Assembly: GCA_028872685.1 (NCBI GenBank)
Contig: JAPKEI010000029.1
Location: 1 to 13,696, forward strand
Direction: 5' to 3'
From: Verrucomicrobiota bacterium
GTDB taxonomy: Bacteria > Verrucomicrobiota > Verrucomicrobiia > Limisphaerales > UBA1100
DNA length: 13,696 nucleotides
The first letter of the stretch is position 1, and every line of letters starts with the position of its first letter. The translations under genes were made by a program, and so were the position numbers. Positions 13,173 to 13,696 of the stretch are shown here, in pieces. The notes beneath the pieces were generated by a model. The model had not been told where the DNA came from. It was given only the letters and a program-made list of their open reading frames with translations, and made no database searches.

Positions 13173-13696
13173 ATGAAATTGAGCAAACTTAGCTTTATCA
13201 TGCTGGCCGCCGGAATCGGCGTCATTTCCAGTAACGCACAAGACCGAGACCGCTCGTCCAGCCGCGAAGACGCCCGAAAAGCGTGGGCCGAACGTATGCA
13301 GAAATATCAATCCGAGCGCGCCAAAGCCGCCCAAAGCCGGGATTCGCGAGGACGTAGTTCGCAAAGCACCCGTGGCAACTCCTCCCAAAGTGACGACGCC
13401 CGAAAAGCATGGGCAGAGCGCATGAAAAAATATCAGGAAGCGCGCGCCAAGGCCGCACAAGGCCAAAGTTCACAGGGTCGCGGTAACAGTCGCAATTCAC
13501 AAAGCCGCCAGCCCTCCTCGCGCGAACAGGGTGGATCCCGTGGGCAAACTAACCCCCTTGACCCAGAAGCGGTTAAGCGCCGGCTAGATTACGGGGTTAA
13601 CGAAGGCTTATTGACCCGCGAACAGGCCAACAAGCTGATGGCCGAAGCAAAGAAAAGAATGGAGGTTGCCGGTCGCGAGAATAATGAGCGGCGAGA
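13173..13696 (+). CDS. Secreted, internally repeated hydrophilic protein of unknown function (partial)
   Basis: An open frame runs from ATG 13173 off the right edge, 174 complete codons with no stop. AAGGA at 13155-13159, 13 bases upstream, is one of the few Shine-Dalgarno-like sites in the window. Residues 1-22 are a signal peptide (MKLSKLSFIM..., cleavage after SSNA). The mature part is Arg/Ser/Gln/Ala-rich and contains two near-identical 22-residue units, DARKAWAERM(Q/K)KYQ..RAKAAQ, at 33-54 and 75-96 (42-residue period), joined by Ser/Arg/Gly/Gln linkers. A helical, more ordinary segment (LDPEAVKRRLDYGVNEGLLT, 129-148) follows. No enzyme motif is seen. It may bind nucleic acid or anionic polymer, or be structural. 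I do not recognise the family. Confidence 0.75.
   Translation, partial: MKLSKLSFIMLAAGIGVISSNAQDRDRSSSREDARKAWAERMQKYQSERAKAAQSRDSRGRSSQSTRGNSSQSDDARKAWAERMKKYQEARAKAAQGQSSQGRGNSRNSQSRQPSSREQGGSRGQTNPLDPEAVKRRLDYGVNEGLLTREQANKLMAEAKKRMEVAGRENNERR

Overview
The window looks like a bacterial chromosome segment, most likely from the Planctomycetes-Verrucomicrobia-Chlamydiae group and probably Verrucomicrobiota. This rests on the feel of the Fur, NuoM and ferredoxin sequences, the moderately high GC core genes, the scarcity of Shine-Dalgarno sites, and a porin with an N-terminal coiled coil. I cannot place it more finely without a search. No rRNA, complete tRNA, insertion sequence or CRISPR array is visible.

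Layout. Positions 1-3177 (+) hold the end of a complex I operon: the nuoL 3' end, nuoM and nuoN, almost without gaps. nuoN meets pyruvate kinase (-) tail to tail with a 4-base overlap. A small acidic ferredoxin (+, 4715-4954) follows, with a clear terminator, then cinA (-). fur (+) diverges from cinA and has an 11-bp perfect inverted repeat just upstream. The next block (+, 6885-9836) is the most interesting: a promoter with two Fur-box-like sites drives a signal-peptide-bearing outer-membrane porin, followed by a secreted FMN-binding protein with a flavinylation motif and by apbE, the flavin transferase expected to modify it. Two hairpins lie between the porin and the FMN protein, and the FMN protein and apbE overlap in different frames. 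Two further hairpins at about 9845-9905 end this block. On the minus strand come a sigma-54 response regulator, a CCA-adding/poly(A) polymerase-type nucleotidyltransferase, and rpsU with a promoter and terminator. At the right edge a secreted, internally repeated protein of unknown function (+) runs out of the window.

How it fits together. nuoLMN are proton-pumping membrane subunits of the respiratory chain, and pyk, cinA, cca and rpsU are housekeeping genes. The fur/porin/FMN protein/ApbE set reads as an iron-responsive envelope module: the porin would admit small solutes, ApbE would attach FMN to the secreted protein, and the flavoprotein would move electrons outside the cytoplasm, possibly for ferric reduction. 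That function is inference. The other main observation is that NuoM has leucine where the essential TM7 lysine is expected, while NuoN keeps its full set of charged residues.
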